From: Bacillus sp. OK048
GTDB lineage: Bacteria > Bacillota > Bacilli > Bacillales > Cytobacillaceae
Length of the DNA: 64,000 bases
Assembly: GCF_900103525.1 (NCBI RefSeq)
Contig: NZ_FNHN01000003.1
Location: 1 to 64,000 of the forward strand
Direction: 5' to 3'
The notes under the pieces were generated by a model. The model saw only the letters and a program-made list of their open reading frames with translations. It ran no database searches and was not told the DNA's origin. Position numbers and translations under genes: made by a program. Below, one piece after another: positions 51,262-61,516 of the stretch; within the stretch, counting starts at the first letter, position 1, and every line of letters starts with the position of its first letter.

Positions 51262-52302
51262 TCAAACAGTACTGCATTTTAGTGCCTTTTTTAGTTCCTC
51301 AATGAATCCAACTACTTCTTCTTGATTCGTTGCCCAAGAAGTCACAAGGCGAATGGCAGAAGTATCTGAATCAACTTTTTCCCAAGTATGAAAGGAGTAC
51401 TTTTTTTCAAGTTCAGCGATTACCGGATTTGGTAAAATTGGGAATATTTGATTAGATGGAGAATGGGTTAAAAAAGAAAAATTTAAAATGTTAATTTCCT
51501 TTCTTAGAATCTCAGCCATCTTATTCGCATGATCAGCCAATTCAAAAAACAAATTATCTCTGAAAAGTTCAAAAAACTGTATTCCTAACAATCGTCCTTT
51601 TGCAAGAAGCGCACCTTTTTGTTTTAAATGATAACGAAAATCTTCTTTTAAAGAATCTGTGGATATCACCAATGCTTCGCCTATCAGTGCTCCATTCTTG
51701 GTCCCACCAATATAAAAAGCGTCAACTAGTTTGGGAAGATCACTTAACTGAAGATCATTTCCTTCCGAACGCAATGCAGAACCAAGTCTGGCACCATCCA
51801 TATACAAAATTAGCTGGTTACGTTGGCAGAAATCATGCAGAGCCTGAAGTTCTTGCTTTGTATAAATGGACCCTATTTCAGTAGAGTTTGATATGTATAC
51901 GAGTTTCGGCTTCACCATATGCTCATCGGGATGGCCATCAAGGACAGCCTGTACATCTGTCGGAGTAACTTTTCCATCTATTCCTTCTACCGATAAGATT
52001 TTATGTCCGGTTGCTTCGATTGCGCCCGTTTCATGCCCAAGAATATGTCCGGAACTAACTGCGATGGCCGCTTCATGCGGTCGTAAGAAAGCTGAAATCG
52101 CTATTAGGTTGGTTTGTGTCCCACCTGATAAGAAGTGAATATCAACGTTATTGTCTCCGATTTTTTCTTTGATCAGATCTATTGCTTTTCGGCTATAGTT
52201 ATCCTCCCCGTAACCTTCATCCTGGACGAGATTGGTATTAAGTAATGCATTCAATATTCTAGGATGTGCACCTTCACTATAATCATTTTTAAAGCTGTAC
52301 AT
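51262..52302 (-). CDS. Low-specificity L-threonine aldolase (beta-eliminating lyase family)
   Basis: 346 aa PLP enzyme of fold type I. PLP lysine in FYIGGTKNGALIGEA near residue 200, acidic partner in LYMDGARLGSAL near residue 170, and LSGGTQTNLIAISAF near residue 58. Splits threonine or allo-threonine to glycine and acetaldehyde. Monocistronic; GGAGG with an 8-base spacer precedes the ATG. Confidence 0.9.
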   Translation of the reverse strand: MYSFKNDYSEGAHPRILNALLNTNLVQDEGYGEDNYSRKAIDLIKEKIGDNNVDIHFLSGGTQTNLIAISAFLRPHEAAIAVSSGHILGHETGAIEATGHKILSVEGIDGKVTPTDVQAVLDGHPDEHMVKPKLVYISNSTEIGSIYTKQELQALHDFCQRNQLILYMDGARLGSALRSEGNDLQLSDLPKLVDAFYIGGTKNGALIGEALVISTDSLKEDFRYHLKQKGALLAKGRLLGIQFFELFRDNLFFELADHANKMAEILRKEINILNFSFLTHSPSNQIFPILPNPVIAELEKKYSFHTWEKVDSDTSAIRLVTSWATNQEEVVGFIEELKKALKCSTV

Positions 52303-52388
52303 GTGATAACCTCCGTCTTTTTTTCCTAATTCACTTTACCTATCATACCAAGAAAATTTATTTCTCTCCAATTTCCCTTAACTAAAAC

Positions 52389-52413
52389 AAAAAACACCGT
52401 ACAACGGCGTTTT
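52389..52413. terminator. Small hairpin upstream of the threonine aldolase gene
   Basis: AAAACACCG pairs with CGGCGTTTT through a 5-nt loop (one G-T pair on the minus-strand RNA), followed on the minus strand by a T-rich tract. No minus-strand gene ends just before it within 500 bp, so its role is unclear. Confidence 0.45.
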
Positions 52414-52870
52414 GAAGGTTATAACTATTATTCAAGGTTTCCACTTATGCAATAAAACCTTTACCAACGGAATTTATGTGAGCTCTTTGTCTTAATAATC
52501 TTAATTTCTGTTTTTTTGTTAATCTTCTCCAGAACTTTACTTTGAAATACAATATAAAGCCCTCCTTTAAGTAGCTCCAGCTTTAGCACAGCCATAGATA
52601 TCATTAAACATTTTTTACTCTTTTATTTCTATTAATTTCTACATGTTTTCCCGTTTAAATAAGATTTTCCCTGTTATCATTTACAGTCTATCAAACATAT
52701 TAATTAAAGAAAAATCAAAACGTCCGACTTATTTAGGCTTAGTTTAACAAAATTCACTGAACATTCAATTAAAATTGTAAAGTAAAAAGAGGATTAAACA
52801 TAAACTTCGCGTTTAATGTCGAATTATTTTTCAAAGAATTTGAAAGTATATGTCAAAATTGTGAACGCTT
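52414..52870. other. AT-rich intergenic region without genes
   Basis: About 450 bp with stop codons in all frames and no convincing promoter or hairpin; probably decayed sequence next to the palindromic repeat at 52871. Confidence 0.5.
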
Positions 52871-52927
52871 AATAGTGCCTAATGGTGCCTGTCACCACTC
52901 GTGGACACTGTCCACCCCAGGTGGACA
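52871..52927. repeat. Palindromic intergenic repeat (GTGCCTGTCACC / TGTCCACC-type)
   Basis: AGTGCCTAATGGTGCCTGTC is followed by ACCACTCGTGGACACTG and then by TGTCCACC-CCA-GGTGGACA, a perfect 8-bp dyad. The GC-rich block stands out against its AT-rich surroundings. Similar GGTGCCTGTCACC blocks are, from memory, frequent between genes in some Bacillus genomes. Confidence 0.6.
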
Positions 52928-52949
52928 GTTTGGAAAAATATACAAATTT

Positions 52950-52985
52950 AACAACCAGAGTTCTATAGGGACTCTGGTTGTTTTT
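52950..52985. terminator. Hairpin overlapping the end of the 103-aa gene
   Basis: ACAACCAGAGT pairs with ACTCTGGTTGT; the TAG stop of the small gene lies in the loop, so its last codons are inside the stem. A TTTTT run follows on the plus strand; the minus side has TTAAATTT. Confidence 0.65.
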
Positions 52986-53274
52986 CTTCTTTTTTGGTGT
53001 TGGTGGTTTGCTGCTGATTGGTTTGGAATATATTTTTAGATACTGCGTTAAGTTTGTTTAAAAAACGATTGAATCCAAATCCAACAAAAAATGCAAAGCT
53101 TATTTGGGCATATGGGGTGTTATCAAAGTCTACGAACTCGATGAGCAAGATACCACTTTGAATTAACGTGACAGCCACAACGGCAGTTCCTGTAGCGAAA
53201 ATAGGATAGAAGATGTACATAATCAACTCCCGATATTCGTTCAATTCATCTTTCATATAGTGGGAACAAAACAT
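52963..53274 (-). CDS. Small membrane protein, 103 aa, unknown
   Basis: Not recognised. Two hydrophobic segments (about residues 18-48 and 58-72), then a hydrophilic Gln/Thr/Lys/Glu-rich tail. No clear Shine-Dalgarno before the ATG and the stop falls in a hairpin, so the exact limits are uncertain. The 170 bp upstream hold no gene. Confidence 0.45.
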   Translation of the reverse strand: MFCSHYMKDELNEYRELIMYIFYPIFATGTAVVAVTLIQSGILLIEFVDFDNTPYAQISFAFFVGFGFNRFLNKLNAVSKNIFQTNQQQTTNTKKEEKQPESL

Positions 53275-53402
53275 ATAAAGATGTCGCAGTGAACCACCTA
53301 TGGAACCAGCAAAGAAATAGTATATGAGCCAGGGAAGGATAGAGTGACAGATGAACCCTTTTGAGGAAACATTTCATTATTATATTGTCATGAGACAAAA
53401 CT

Positions 53403-53432
53403 AGCCATCCTAACCGGATGGCTTTCCCTTTT
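53403..53432. terminator. Terminator after the LLM oxidoreductase gene
   Basis: AGCCATCC-TAACC-GGATGGCT directly downstream of the stop. T-rich runs on both sides (TTTTT on plus, AGTTTTGTC on minus). Confidence 0.75.
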
Positions 53433-53444
53433 TAAGAAGGATAA

Positions 53445-54446
53445 TTACTTCCCATCTATGACTTCTTTAAATAACTCATATGAACGCTTTTGTTTCCGAG
53501 CGTCATAAATATATGACACTGCCATGATTTCATCTACTGCATAATGTTCTTGGAAATTAGTCAACTGCTGACGAATGGATTCTTTACTACCCAAAAGAGT
53601 AACACTAGACATTGATTTAGACATTTCTTCCTCCATCGGGTTCCATACCCCATCCATGCTTTCAACCGGTGGCTGTAACGGATTCCGTGTACCACGGACG
53701 ACATTTAAGAAAAACTGCTGCATCGTTGTTTGTTGAAATTTGGCCTCTTCATCGGTTTCTGCTGCAATTACATTTAAACATACCATCATATACGGCTTGT
53801 CTAAGTACTCAGAAGGCTGGAATCTTTCCCGATAAATTGATATCGCTTGTCCCATAAATTTTGGTGCAAAATGTGATGCAAATACGTATGGAAGTCCTAA
53901 GCTAGCAGCTAAATAGGCCGAATCAGTAGAGGATCCAAGAATATATAGCGGAACATTCGTTGCCACACCTGGATACGCTCTTACATAGTCTTGATGCTCC
54001 TCTGGTCCAAAATATGTGAGTAATGCCTTTACGTCATCCGGAAAAGTATAAACAGAATCATTTTTTGAACGTCTCAAAGCACTTGCTGTCATCATATCGG
54101 TTCCTGGTGCACGGCCGAGACCAAGTTCTACACGATTGGGATAAATTGTCGCCATTGTTCCGAATTGTTCCGCTACGACCAATGGAGAATGGTTTGGCAA
54201 CATAATTCCGCCAGAACCAACCCTAATTGTCTTGGTATGCTCCAAGGTGTGCTTGATTAGTATCGCCGTTGCAGAACTAACAAGCGTTGGCGTATTGTGG
54301 TGTTCGGCAATCCAGTAACGCTGATAGCCCATTTCTTCCGTTGATTGAGCAAGATCTACCATTGCTTCAATTGCTTGTTGTGAATTCTGTCCTTGACGAA
54401 TTGGAGCTAGATTTAAAACTGATACAGGTATGTTAAATGGTGGCAT
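53445..54446 (-). CDS. LLM-class flavin-dependent oxidoreductase (luciferase-like, YwcH type)
   Basis: 333 aa from the ATG that begins [20 protein letters not shown]; the frame is open for 39 further codons, but homologues start here and AAAGGA precedes it. Family motifs: [16 protein letters not shown] near residue 44, [20 protein letters not shown] (residues about 76-95) and [11 protein letters not shown]. Uses reduced flavin and O2; the substrate is unknown. Monocistronic, outside the aromatic island. Confidence 0.88.
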   Translation of the reverse strand: MPPFNIPVSVLNLAPIRQGQNSQQAIEAMVDLAQSTEEMGYQRYWIAEHHNTPTLVSSATAILIKHTLEHTKTIRVGSGGIMLPNHSPLVVAEQFGTMATIYPNRVELGLGRAPGTDMMTASALRRSKNDSVYTFPDDVKALLTYFGPEEHQDYVRAYPGVATNVPLYILGSSTDSAYLAASLGLPYVFASHFAPKFMGQAISIYRERFQPSEYLDKPYMMVCLNVIAAETDEEAKFQQTTMQQFFLNVVRGTRNPLQPPVESMDGVWNPMEEEMSKSMSSVTLLGSKESIRQQLTNFQEHYAVDEIMAVSYIYDARKQKRSYELFKEVIDGK

Positions 54447-54715
54447 AAATTTATTAGTCCTTTCTGCATTAGGATACATTCCTATAGTAACAGTCGGGAT
54501 AAAAGAAACAAACTTAAATGCTTTTCTTACCATAATTTTTCCAAGCACCATTTTCATGTACATTCACTTATCATTCTACTAACTTGGAATTACCTTCCAA
54601 ATCAATAGAGACTTCTAATTGTCTTAACTATGTAACTTAACTGTAATACTAATCTATTTTTTCTATTCATAGTAATAGTTTTAAATACCAAAACCCAACT
54701 CGGAGGACTAGAATT

Positions 54716-55327
54716 ATGAAAAAACTAATAATGCTATTAACTTTGGCCGCTTCACTTTTATTTACTTCCCCTGCTTTTGCTTATACCGTTAAACAAGGCG
54801 ACACCATGTCAAAAATCGCAAGAGACCATAATTTATCACTACAAGAGTTAACGGATGCCAATCCACAAGTGTCGAATCTTAATCTCATATACATAGGACA
54901 AAACATTAATACAACTAAATCTATTAGGGCCAATGAACCAAAATTAGCAGAACCTATGAGTATAAGCCTATCAGATTCAGAAATAGATTTACTAGCGAGA
55001 TTAGTAAGAGCAGAGGCTCAAACAGAGCCATTAGTGGGAAAAATTGCGGTCGCTTGTGTAGTGCTTAATAGAGTCGAAAGTCCCCAATTTCCCGATACTA
55101 TTAACGAAGTCATCTATGCTCCCGGTCAATTTCAGCCAATAAAAAATGGTGAAATTAATAAACCAGCAGATGAGGAATCCATTCTAGCAGTGACAGCAGC
55201 TTTAACTGATCAACGGCAATTGGCACCAGGTGCTTTATTTTTCTACAATCCAACCATTGCAACCAGCCGTTGGCTTGATACAAGAGTCACTACTCTGGTT
55301 ATTGGGCAACATGTATTTAAAAAATAG
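54716..55327 (+). CDS. LysM-containing cell wall hydrolase (SleB/CwlJ family)
   Basis: 203 aa. Signal peptide residues 1-22 (MKKLIMLLTLAASLLFTSPA, then FA and a cut before YTVKQG). LysM domain residues 23-66. Hydrolase_2 (SleB) domain residues about 88-203 with catalytic Glu in RLVRAEAQTEPLVGK and the family end ALFFYNPTIATSRWLDTR. Exported; cuts peptidoglycan, in relatives during spore germination or wall turnover. GGAGG nine bases before the ATG. Confidence 0.92.
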   Translation: MKKLIMLLTLAASLLFTSPAFAYTVKQGDTMSKIARDHNLSLQELTDANPQVSNLNLIYIGQNINTTKSIRANEPKLAEPMSISLSDSEIDLLARLVRAEAQTEPLVGKIAVACVVLNRVESPQFPDTINEVIYAPGQFQPIKNGEINKPADEESILAVTAALTDQRQLAPGALFFYNPTIATSRWLDTRVTTLVIGQHVFKK

Positions 55328-55376
55328 AATGGTTTACATTTTCTGTCTGCTGGCATCTAACGTTCCGCAAAATAAC

Positions 55377-55412
55377 AAAAAACCTCCACTCAAAGTATCG
55401 AAGGTTTTTTGC
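55377..55412. terminator. Bidirectional terminator between the converging hydrolase and GGDEF/EAL genes
   Basis: AAAAAACCT pairs with AGGTTTTTT around a loop of about 18 nt that can extend the stem. Confidence 0.8.
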
Positions 55413-55422
55413 CTTTATTCAC

Positions 55423-57534
55423 TCATAAGAACTTTTGCTCAAATTCCTGACTGTCACATGGCTTTCCGAATAAGAATCCCTGAATATAATGGCAATTCTG
55501 TTCTAATAAAAACGCAAATTCTTCTTTTGTTTCGACACCTTCGGCAATGACGTTCATTTTTAGATGATGGGCCATTTTTATCATAGCGATTGTAATAGCA
55601 GCGTTTTCTGACTCATTTGAGATATTATGAATAAAAGAACGATCAATTTTAATACCATCTAATTTAAACATTTTTAAATAGTTAAACGAGGAATATCCGG
55701 TTCCAAAGTCATCGATAAAAAATTTGATTCCCAAGTCCATTAGTTCATTTATGGTTTGAATGATATATTCTTCATGCTTCATAAGCGAGTTTTCAGTAAT
55801 CTCAAATTTTATCCATTTTCCATCGAGATGGTATTCTTCTAATAACTGACGGACTTCATTTGGAAAATCCTTTTGTAAAAACCGTTGCGAGCTTATATTA
55901 ACACTGATCGGAATTAATGGAATACCTGCCTCTCTCCAAGTTACTAGCTGTTCACAAACTCTTTTTTTCATCCATTTTCCTATAGAAATAATAAGACCAG
56001 ATTCTTCAGCTAATGGAATAAATTCTCCTGGCGAAACAAGTCCTAAATCAGGGTGCATCCATCTAATTAAGGCTTCAGCACCTATTATTTTTCCAGTAAT
56101 CGCATCAAATTGCGGTTGAAAATGAACAATAAACTCATTGTTTATGATAGCTTTTCTTAAATTTCTTTCTAAAAGAAACGATTGATAGTTTCTTTCATCC
56201 ATAGAAGTAGAATACATTTGATATGTATTACGTCCTTGATCCTTTGCTCGATATAAGGCGATATCCGCTTTCTTCATTAAATCTACAACATTTTCCCCAG
56301 CGGTTGGATACATACTAATTCCAATACTGGCAGATACAAAAAGTTCAAATTCCTCAATATAAATAGGTTTTGTTAGATTTTGCAAAATGATTGAAGCAAT
56401 ACGCGATGCTTCCTCATGATGGTTGATGTCAGGACATAGAAGCATAAATTCATCTCCGCCCATCCGAGCAACGAAATGTCTATCTTTATCAATACTCTCT
56501 ACCAGTCGTGCTGAGATGAGTTTAAGAAGTTGATCTCCAATAAAATGTCCTAGTGTATCATTAATATATTTAAAGCGGTCCAAATCAATAAACAAAACGG
56601 CTAGCTCCTGTTTATTTTCATCTGCAAACATTAACGATTCACTAAGTTTTTGTTCAATCCATCTTCTGTTTGGAAGCCCTGTTAATTCGTCATGATGGGC
56701 CAAATAGGCATTCGTATCTCGAATCTTCTTTTGTTCGGTGATATCTTTCGCAATCGAGTATACACCTTTAATATGTTTATCAACAAATATAGGTAGAAAG
56801 TTAATATTAAAAAATAATCTTTGTCCATTCTTATTTATCATTTCGATTTCAAAATTTTGGGGAGTTCCTTTAACCGCCATTTCAAAGCAGTGATTCCTTT
56901 TAGCTAGATATTCTTTAACAATCATTGCTTCATTTTGGGTCTCATTTATGTCTCCAAATAATTCTATTGCTCTAGGGTTCATATTGATGATTTTTCCAGA
57001 CCTATCATATGTAAAAACGGAATCTTGACTGTGCTCAAAAAGAGGTTGATAATGTTGCTGATTTTCTTGAAGCTCTCTTTGAAGATTTTTCACGGTATGG
57101 ATAAAATCAGTTTTCATCGCCTCTTGCAATTCCATCTCCATGGTAACTCTCTTCGTAATATCCGTCCGAATGCTAACATACTGGTACGGTTCACCTTCGT
57201 CGTTTATGAATGGAACGATCGTCGTATCTACCCAGTAAAAACTACCATCCTTGGCTTTATTTCGAATTTCACCCTTCCATATTTTCCCGCTACTTATGGT
57301 TTTCCGCATTTCACTAAAGAATTCTTTGGCATGGTAACCAGATTTTAAAATCCGATGATTTTGTCCAATCAACTCATCCTCATTGTACATAGACAATTCA
57401 CAAAATTTATCATTTACAAATGTAATCGTGCCTAGGTGGTCCGTAATAGCTACAATGGTTGAAGCATTTAATGCCAAATTAATATCAGCTAATTCTTTTG
57501 TTAAAATTTTTATTTTATCTGTTTTATTTTCCAT
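55423..57534 (-). CDS. PAS-PAS-GGDEF-EAL cyclic-di-GMP protein
   Basis: 703 aa from the ATG seven bases after AAGGA. PAS with PAC at residues about 20-130, second PAS at about 165-270, then a GGDEF domain with an intact A-site (RMGGDEFMLLC near residue 365). The EAL domain keeps GAEALIRW, ITENSLM, FIDDFGTGYSSFNYLK and AEGVETKEE, so both diguanylate cyclase and phosphodiesterase activity are possible. No membrane segment. Probably a cytosolic redox or ligand sensor that sets c-di-GMP level. Confidence 0.93.
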   Translation of the reverse strand: MENKTDKIKILTKELADINLALNASTIVAITDHLGTITFVNDKFCELSMYNEDELIGQNHRILKSGYHAKEFFSEMRKTISSGKIWKGEIRNKAKDGSFYWVDTTIVPFINDEGEPYQYVSIRTDITKRVTMEMELQEAMKTDFIHTVKNLQRELQENQQHYQPLFEHSQDSVFTYDRSGKIINMNPRAIELFGDINETQNEAMIVKEYLAKRNHCFEMAVKGTPQNFEIEMINKNGQRLFFNINFLPIFVDKHIKGVYSIAKDITEQKKIRDTNAYLAHHDELTGLPNRRWIEQKLSESLMFADENKQELAVLFIDLDRFKYINDTLGHFIGDQLLKLISARLVESIDKDRHFVARMGGDEFMLLCPDINHHEEASRIASIILQNLTKPIYIEEFELFVSASIGISMYPTAGENVVDLMKKADIALYRAKDQGRNTYQMYSTSMDERNYQSFLLERNLRKAIINNEFIVHFQPQFDAITGKIIGAEALIRWMHPDLGLVSPGEFIPLAEESGLIISIGKWMKKRVCEQLVTWREAGIPLIPISVNISSQRFLQKDFPNEVRQLLEEYHLDGKWIKFEITENSLMKHEEYIIQTINELMDLGIKFFIDDFGTGYSSFNYLKMFKLDGIKIDRSFIHNISNESENAAITIAMIKMAHHLKMNVIAEGVETKEEFAFLLEQNCHYIQGFLFGKPCDSQEFEQKFL

Positions 57535-57676
57535 CTTCATTCCTTCTTATTACATTCATTTATATAATGATTTTAAAAAAATCATATGAATACTTTATTT
57601 TCTATTAAGTTTCATATTTTGTATAGTACTAATCTATAGGAATGTTATCCTTGTTACGGTATTATCTCTAAATTTA

Positions 57677-57723
57677 ACTAAAAAAAACCTTCAATCCAAA
57701 GTATGGATTAAAGATTTTTAGTT
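57677..57723 (-). terminator. Terminator of mqo
   Basis: On the minus strand CTTTAATCC-ATACTTT-GGATTGAAGG is followed by TTTTTTTT, within 30 bp of the mqo stop. Confidence 0.82.
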
Positions 57724-57732
57724 AAATTCATA

Positions 57733-59232
57733 TTAATTAAAAACCAGCTCTTTTTCGACTAAACCAAGCGTTTGAGTTGTTAAAGCATGCATTTCATGTA
57801 AAAGCTCTGGGTTTTCCATTAATGACACACCATAAGAAGTAATCATTTCTTTTATTTTTGGTTCCCACGCTTTCAAATGTTGCGGGAAGCATTTTTTAAT
57901 TACTTCAAGCATAACATGGACAGCCGTAGAAGCACCCGGCGAAGCTCCAAGTAGCGCTGCAATCGATCCATCGGCGGCAGTAATCACTTCCGTACCAAAT
58001 TGTAGCGTTCCTTTTCCAGCTTCCGTATCTTTGATTACTTGTACACGTTGTCCTGCTACTACTAAATCCCAATCCTCGGTTTTAGCATCCGGGATAAACT
58101 CACGTAACTCTTCCATTCGCTGCTCTTTTGATAATGATACTTGCTGAATTAGGTATTTTGTCAATGGTAACTCTTTTGCACCTGCCGCTAACATCGTTAA
58201 GACATTATTCGGTTTTACAGAAGTGACCAAGTCAAACATGGAACCTGTTTTTAAAAATTTGGGTGAGAAGCCAGCAAATGGCCCAAATAATAATGATTTT
58301 TTATTGTCGATATACCTTGTGTCTAGATGTGGAACAGACATTGGCGGAGCCCCTACCTTAGCTTTTCCGTATACCTTTGCATGATGTAACTCCACTACAT
58401 CCGGATTATTGCACACCATAAAAATACCACTTACTGGGAACCCCCCAATATGTTTTCCTTCAGGTATACCTGATTTTTGCAATAAATGGAGACTTCCACC
58501 CCCGCCACCGATAAAGACGAATTTTGCCGTGTGGCGCTTAACGGTTCCGCTAAATTGATTCTGCACTTTTAATTCCCACAGGCCGTCATTTGTCCGTTTA
58601 ATATCATTTACACTATGATTATAGTTAATTTTTACATCTTTATTCTCTAAGTATTCAAACAGCATGCGGGTTAATGCACCAAAGTTGACATCCGTTCCAA
58701 AGTCGCTTTTGGTTGCCGCAATAGGTTCATTCCACGAACGGTCTTGCATAATAAGCGGAATCCATTCCATCAGTGTTTTCGGATCATCCGAAAATTCCAT
58801 CCCTTTGAAAAGAGGATTGTTTGATAGCGCTTCAAAACGTTTTTGTAAAAAAGCTACATTTTCCTCACCAAAAACTAGACTCATATGTGGCAATTGTCTA
58901 ATAAAGTCCTGTGGATTATGAATCCGCTTGCTTTTTACAAGATAAGACCAAAATTGCATTGAAAGCTGAAACTGTTCATTAATTTTTATAGCTTTACTAA
59001 TATCGATTGACCCATCTGGTTTCTCGACCGTATAGTTAAGCTCACACAGTGCGGCATGCCCTGTTCCCGCATTATTCCACTCGTTAGAGCTTTCTTCACC
59101 GGCGTTGGAGAGCTTCTCAAAAACTGTAATTTTCCATTCCGGATTTAATTCTTTCAAGATTGTCCCTAAAGTGGCACTCATGATTCCAGCCCCAATTAAA
59201 ATAACATCTGTATTAGTTTCCATGTTGCTCAT
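57733..59232 (-). CDS. mqo: Malate:quinone oxidoreductase
   Basis: 499 aa from the ATG nine bases after AAAGG. FAD motif [18 protein letters not shown] at the N terminus, [20 protein letters not shown] (residues about 41-60) and C-terminal [18 protein letters not shown] are hallmarks. Peripheral membrane enzyme that oxidises malate to oxaloacetate and reduces menaquinone in the TCA cycle. Monocistronic, with terminator. Confidence 0.95.
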   Translation of the reverse strand: MSNMETNTDVILIGAGIMSATLGTILKELNPEWKITVFEKLSNAGEESSNEWNNAGTGHAALCELNYTVEKPDGSIDISKAIKINEQFQLSMQFWSYLVKSKRIHNPQDFIRQLPHMSLVFGEENVAFLQKRFEALSNNPLFKGMEFSDDPKTLMEWIPLIMQDRSWNEPIAATKSDFGTDVNFGALTRMLFEYLENKDVKINYNHSVNDIKRTNDGLWELKVQNQFSGTVKRHTAKFVFIGGGGGSLHLLQKSGIPEGKHIGGFPVSGIFMVCNNPDVVELHHAKVYGKAKVGAPPMSVPHLDTRYIDNKKSLLFGPFAGFSPKFLKTGSMFDLVTSVKPNNVLTMLAAGAKELPLTKYLIQQVSLSKEQRMEELREFIPDAKTEDWDLVVAGQRVQVIKDTEAGKGTLQFGTEVITAADGSIAALLGASPGASTAVHVMLEVIKKCFPQHLKAWEPKIKEMITSYGVSLMENPELLHEMHALTTQTLGLVEKELVFN

Positions 59233-59507
59233 TTTTATCAACCTTTTCCCCTGAAATTTAGCAAAAAAGGTGAAGATTTCACAAAGTCACACCTTTTCTG
59301 TCACAGTTATAACCAAATCGTAGTATATTTACCCTATGTGTGGATTAAAAATCTTATTATCTGATAATTATAAGTTATTTAAAATCTGATAACAAGTATG
59401 AAGTACCTCCACAGATAAACAAAGAGAAGCCATCTTGGTAGACAGCTCCTTCTTATTCAATCTAAAGCAAAGTTTATAGTCTATTCTTTCTTAATATAAT
59501 AGCTGTT

Positions 59508-59636
59508 TTAAAACCAAATTCTCTTATTGTAGTCATATTCATAGAGATCTAAATCATCATGATCATTATTTGGGGCACACTCTTCACAAGGTTCTTCTGA
59601 CTGGTTATGTTCACATTGTTTAATTAAAAGTTCCAT
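59508..59636 (-). CDS. Small acidic cysteine-containing protein, 42 aa
   Basis: ATG eight bases after GAGGGG. Reads MELLIKQCEHNQSEEPCEEC at the N terminus and ends in an Asp/Tyr-rich tail with a final RIWF. Cys8, Cys17 and Cys20 with His10 could bind a metal. Too short for usual gene calls. No homologue recognised. The remaining 270 bp upstream of mqo and 130 bp before the GNAT gene show nothing else. Confidence 0.55.
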   Translation of the reverse strand: MELLIKQCEHNQSEEPCEECAPNNDHDDLDLYEYDYNKRIWF

Positions 59637-59767
59637 GTTTGTTTCCCCTCTCCTAGTTCTTACTATTATTATAATGTAAACGATTACAAATGTCTTTAAA
59701 ATTTTATTGGAAAATATTATTTACTGAAAGAAAGATAAAAAAATAAGGGGTTCCCACTCCCCTCTCA

Positions 59768-60595
59768 TCAACATGACACTTTATAGTAATCCTGGGAATG
59801 ATAGCTTCTAAAACCACATGACTCATAGAGTCTCAAGGCATGCGCATTTTTAGCCTCGACCTCTAGAAAAATAGATAATCCTTTTTCATTCTCCATTTTT
59901 ACCACTTTTGATAATGCTTTTCTTCCTATCCCTTTTCCTTGAGATTCTGGAAAAACGCAGAAACCATATATCCACGAGTCACCATTCATTTCCGACAGCC
60001 GCATTTTCCCAGCAATCTTCCCGTCTACCTCAATTATCAGTCTTCGATCCGTATTAAAATCTTGGGTTTCTTGCTTATACTGTCGTGCTTCCTTTTCATC
60101 TAATCTAAAGCACTGAACATCCAATTGAATTTCTGCTTCCCAATCTCTTTCAGAAATAGATGGTCTTATCGTTATCGTAGAATCGTCTAACAACTCCATT
60201 TCCTTCCATTTCATTTGATACTCTACCATCGCTAAGCTACAAGGAATATTCTTTAAAAACTCCTTGGCTGATTGGGATTCTGTAGGTGCATTTAATAAAA
60301 TGGTTCTAGCACCTCGTTGCTTCGCCTCTTCTAGTGCTAACTCTAGCAGATTAGTAAATATCCCCCTTCTACGGTATTCCGGGTGAACCATACCGCAAAT
60401 CTCTACTTTATTTCCAAAATAATAGTTTCCAAGAAAACCAACCAGCTTGCCTTCCTCATAATAAAAAAAATCTTCTTTGCGATTTTCAGACCTGCTCTCC
60501 AGCATATCAAAATTAAGTTTTAATTGAAGACCTCCCTCGTTCTCACAAATTTCCTGAAGCGCTTTTATATCATTTAATTCCTTATTTGTTAACAT
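59768..60595 (-). CDS. Double GNAT-domain N-acetyltransferase
   Basis: 275 aa from the ATG eight bases after AGGAG (the GTG three codons up is too near). First acetyltransferase domain residues about 10-125 with MVHPEYRRRGIFTNLL; second residues about 145-275 with VFPESQGKGIGRKALSKVV and ALRLYESCGF. Both keep an acetyl-CoA loop. Substrate unknown. Ten bp downstream of the DUF1835 gene, so likely co-transcribed. Confidence 0.85.
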   Translation of the reverse strand: MLTNKELNDIKALQEICENEGGLQLKLNFDMLESRSENRKEDFFYYEEGKLVGFLGNYYFGNKVEICGMVHPEYRRRGIFTNLLELALEEAKQRGARTILLNAPTESQSAKEFLKNIPCSLAMVEYQMKWKEMELLDDSTITIRPSISERDWEAEIQLDVQCFRLDEKEARQYKQETQDFNTDRRLIIEVDGKIAGKMRLSEMNGDSWIYGFCVFPESQGKGIGRKALSKVVKMENEKGLSIFLEVEAKNAHALRLYESCGFRSYHSQDYYKVSC

Positions 60596-60613
60596 TTGAG
60601 ACACTCCTATTAG

Positions 60614-61267
60614 TTATTTTCCGCGCACTGCTTTAATGATTTCGAGGTACTGCACATCTCCTAACCCATATTCTGTAAAATGGTTGATTAATGCAGTCAC
60701 AAGCTCTTCTTCCGGGATATTTTGGTGCTCTTGAATATAGTTGATAAGCTCACTATCTTCCTTTAGATAATGAAGATATCGTTCTATCCCTTTCTTTAAA
60801 GGATATGGATCAAAAGAATGAGGGATATTTTTATGAATGATAACCTGTTTGTATAGTTCTTCAAATCCTGCTGGTTTAAGTATGTCCCATCCTATAAGTT
60901 CAAACTCATCACCGACGGTAAACAGAATAACGGGATTGATGTGACCTATTTTATCAAGCCAAGCAAGGATGGTGAGCACATTGATCTGACAGAACATATC
61001 CGCGTCAAACCATAACACTATATCAGAAAAATCCCCATTGATGAGCGGCTCTAATGGTTTTAGAGTGTTTACAGTATATTGTTCCGGGGTAACATGATGA
61101 ACCTTCGCCCGATTTTCGACGAACTCTTGTGAAAATAGGTCACCCGAAATGTTTCCAAAACACATTGCTTCGTTAAAAGGAATTGTTATCTCGCGCTCGA
61201 GATAATGTGTCTTTTTATAATAATCATACATGGCTTGTCCATTTAAAATATGTAAGGTTTCAATCAC
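60614..61267 (-). CDS. DUF1835-like protein
   Basis: 217 aa from the GTG eight bases after AGGAG. The N terminus LHILNGQAMYDYYKK and ITIPFNEAMCFGNI fit the DUF1835 family (LHIxNG then xEAxxxG). A DIVLWFDADMFCQINVLTIL segment and a helical C-terminal part follow. Function unknown. Probably in one operon with the double GNAT gene. Confidence 0.7.
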   Translation of the reverse strand: MIETLHILNGQAMYDYYKKTHYLEREITIPFNEAMCFGNISGDLFSQEFVENRAKVHHVTPEQYTVNTLKPLEPLINGDFSDIVLWFDADMFCQINVLTILAWLDKIGHINPVILFTVGDEFELIGWDILKPAGFEELYKQVIIHKNIPHSFDPYPLKKGIERYLHYLKEDSELINYIQEHQNIPEEELVTALINHFTEYGLGDVQYLEIIKAVRGK

Positions 61268-61516
61268 ATGTAACACTCCTGTCTTATTTATCTGCTTTCA
61301 TTAAGGCTGTTTTCTTAAACTTCGTTGCGTTTGTAACAAAACAATAAAGGAATATACCTATTGAAATCTTACCACCTTTTTTCATCAATTTCCTATGTTA
61401 TTCGCTTTATAAACAGACTTTTCCTTTTTGTTTTATTAAGAATAGACAAATGATATTCATTATTGATACTATGACTAATAAACAAGGAATATATAGACGT
61501 AAAGGAGCTATGACAG

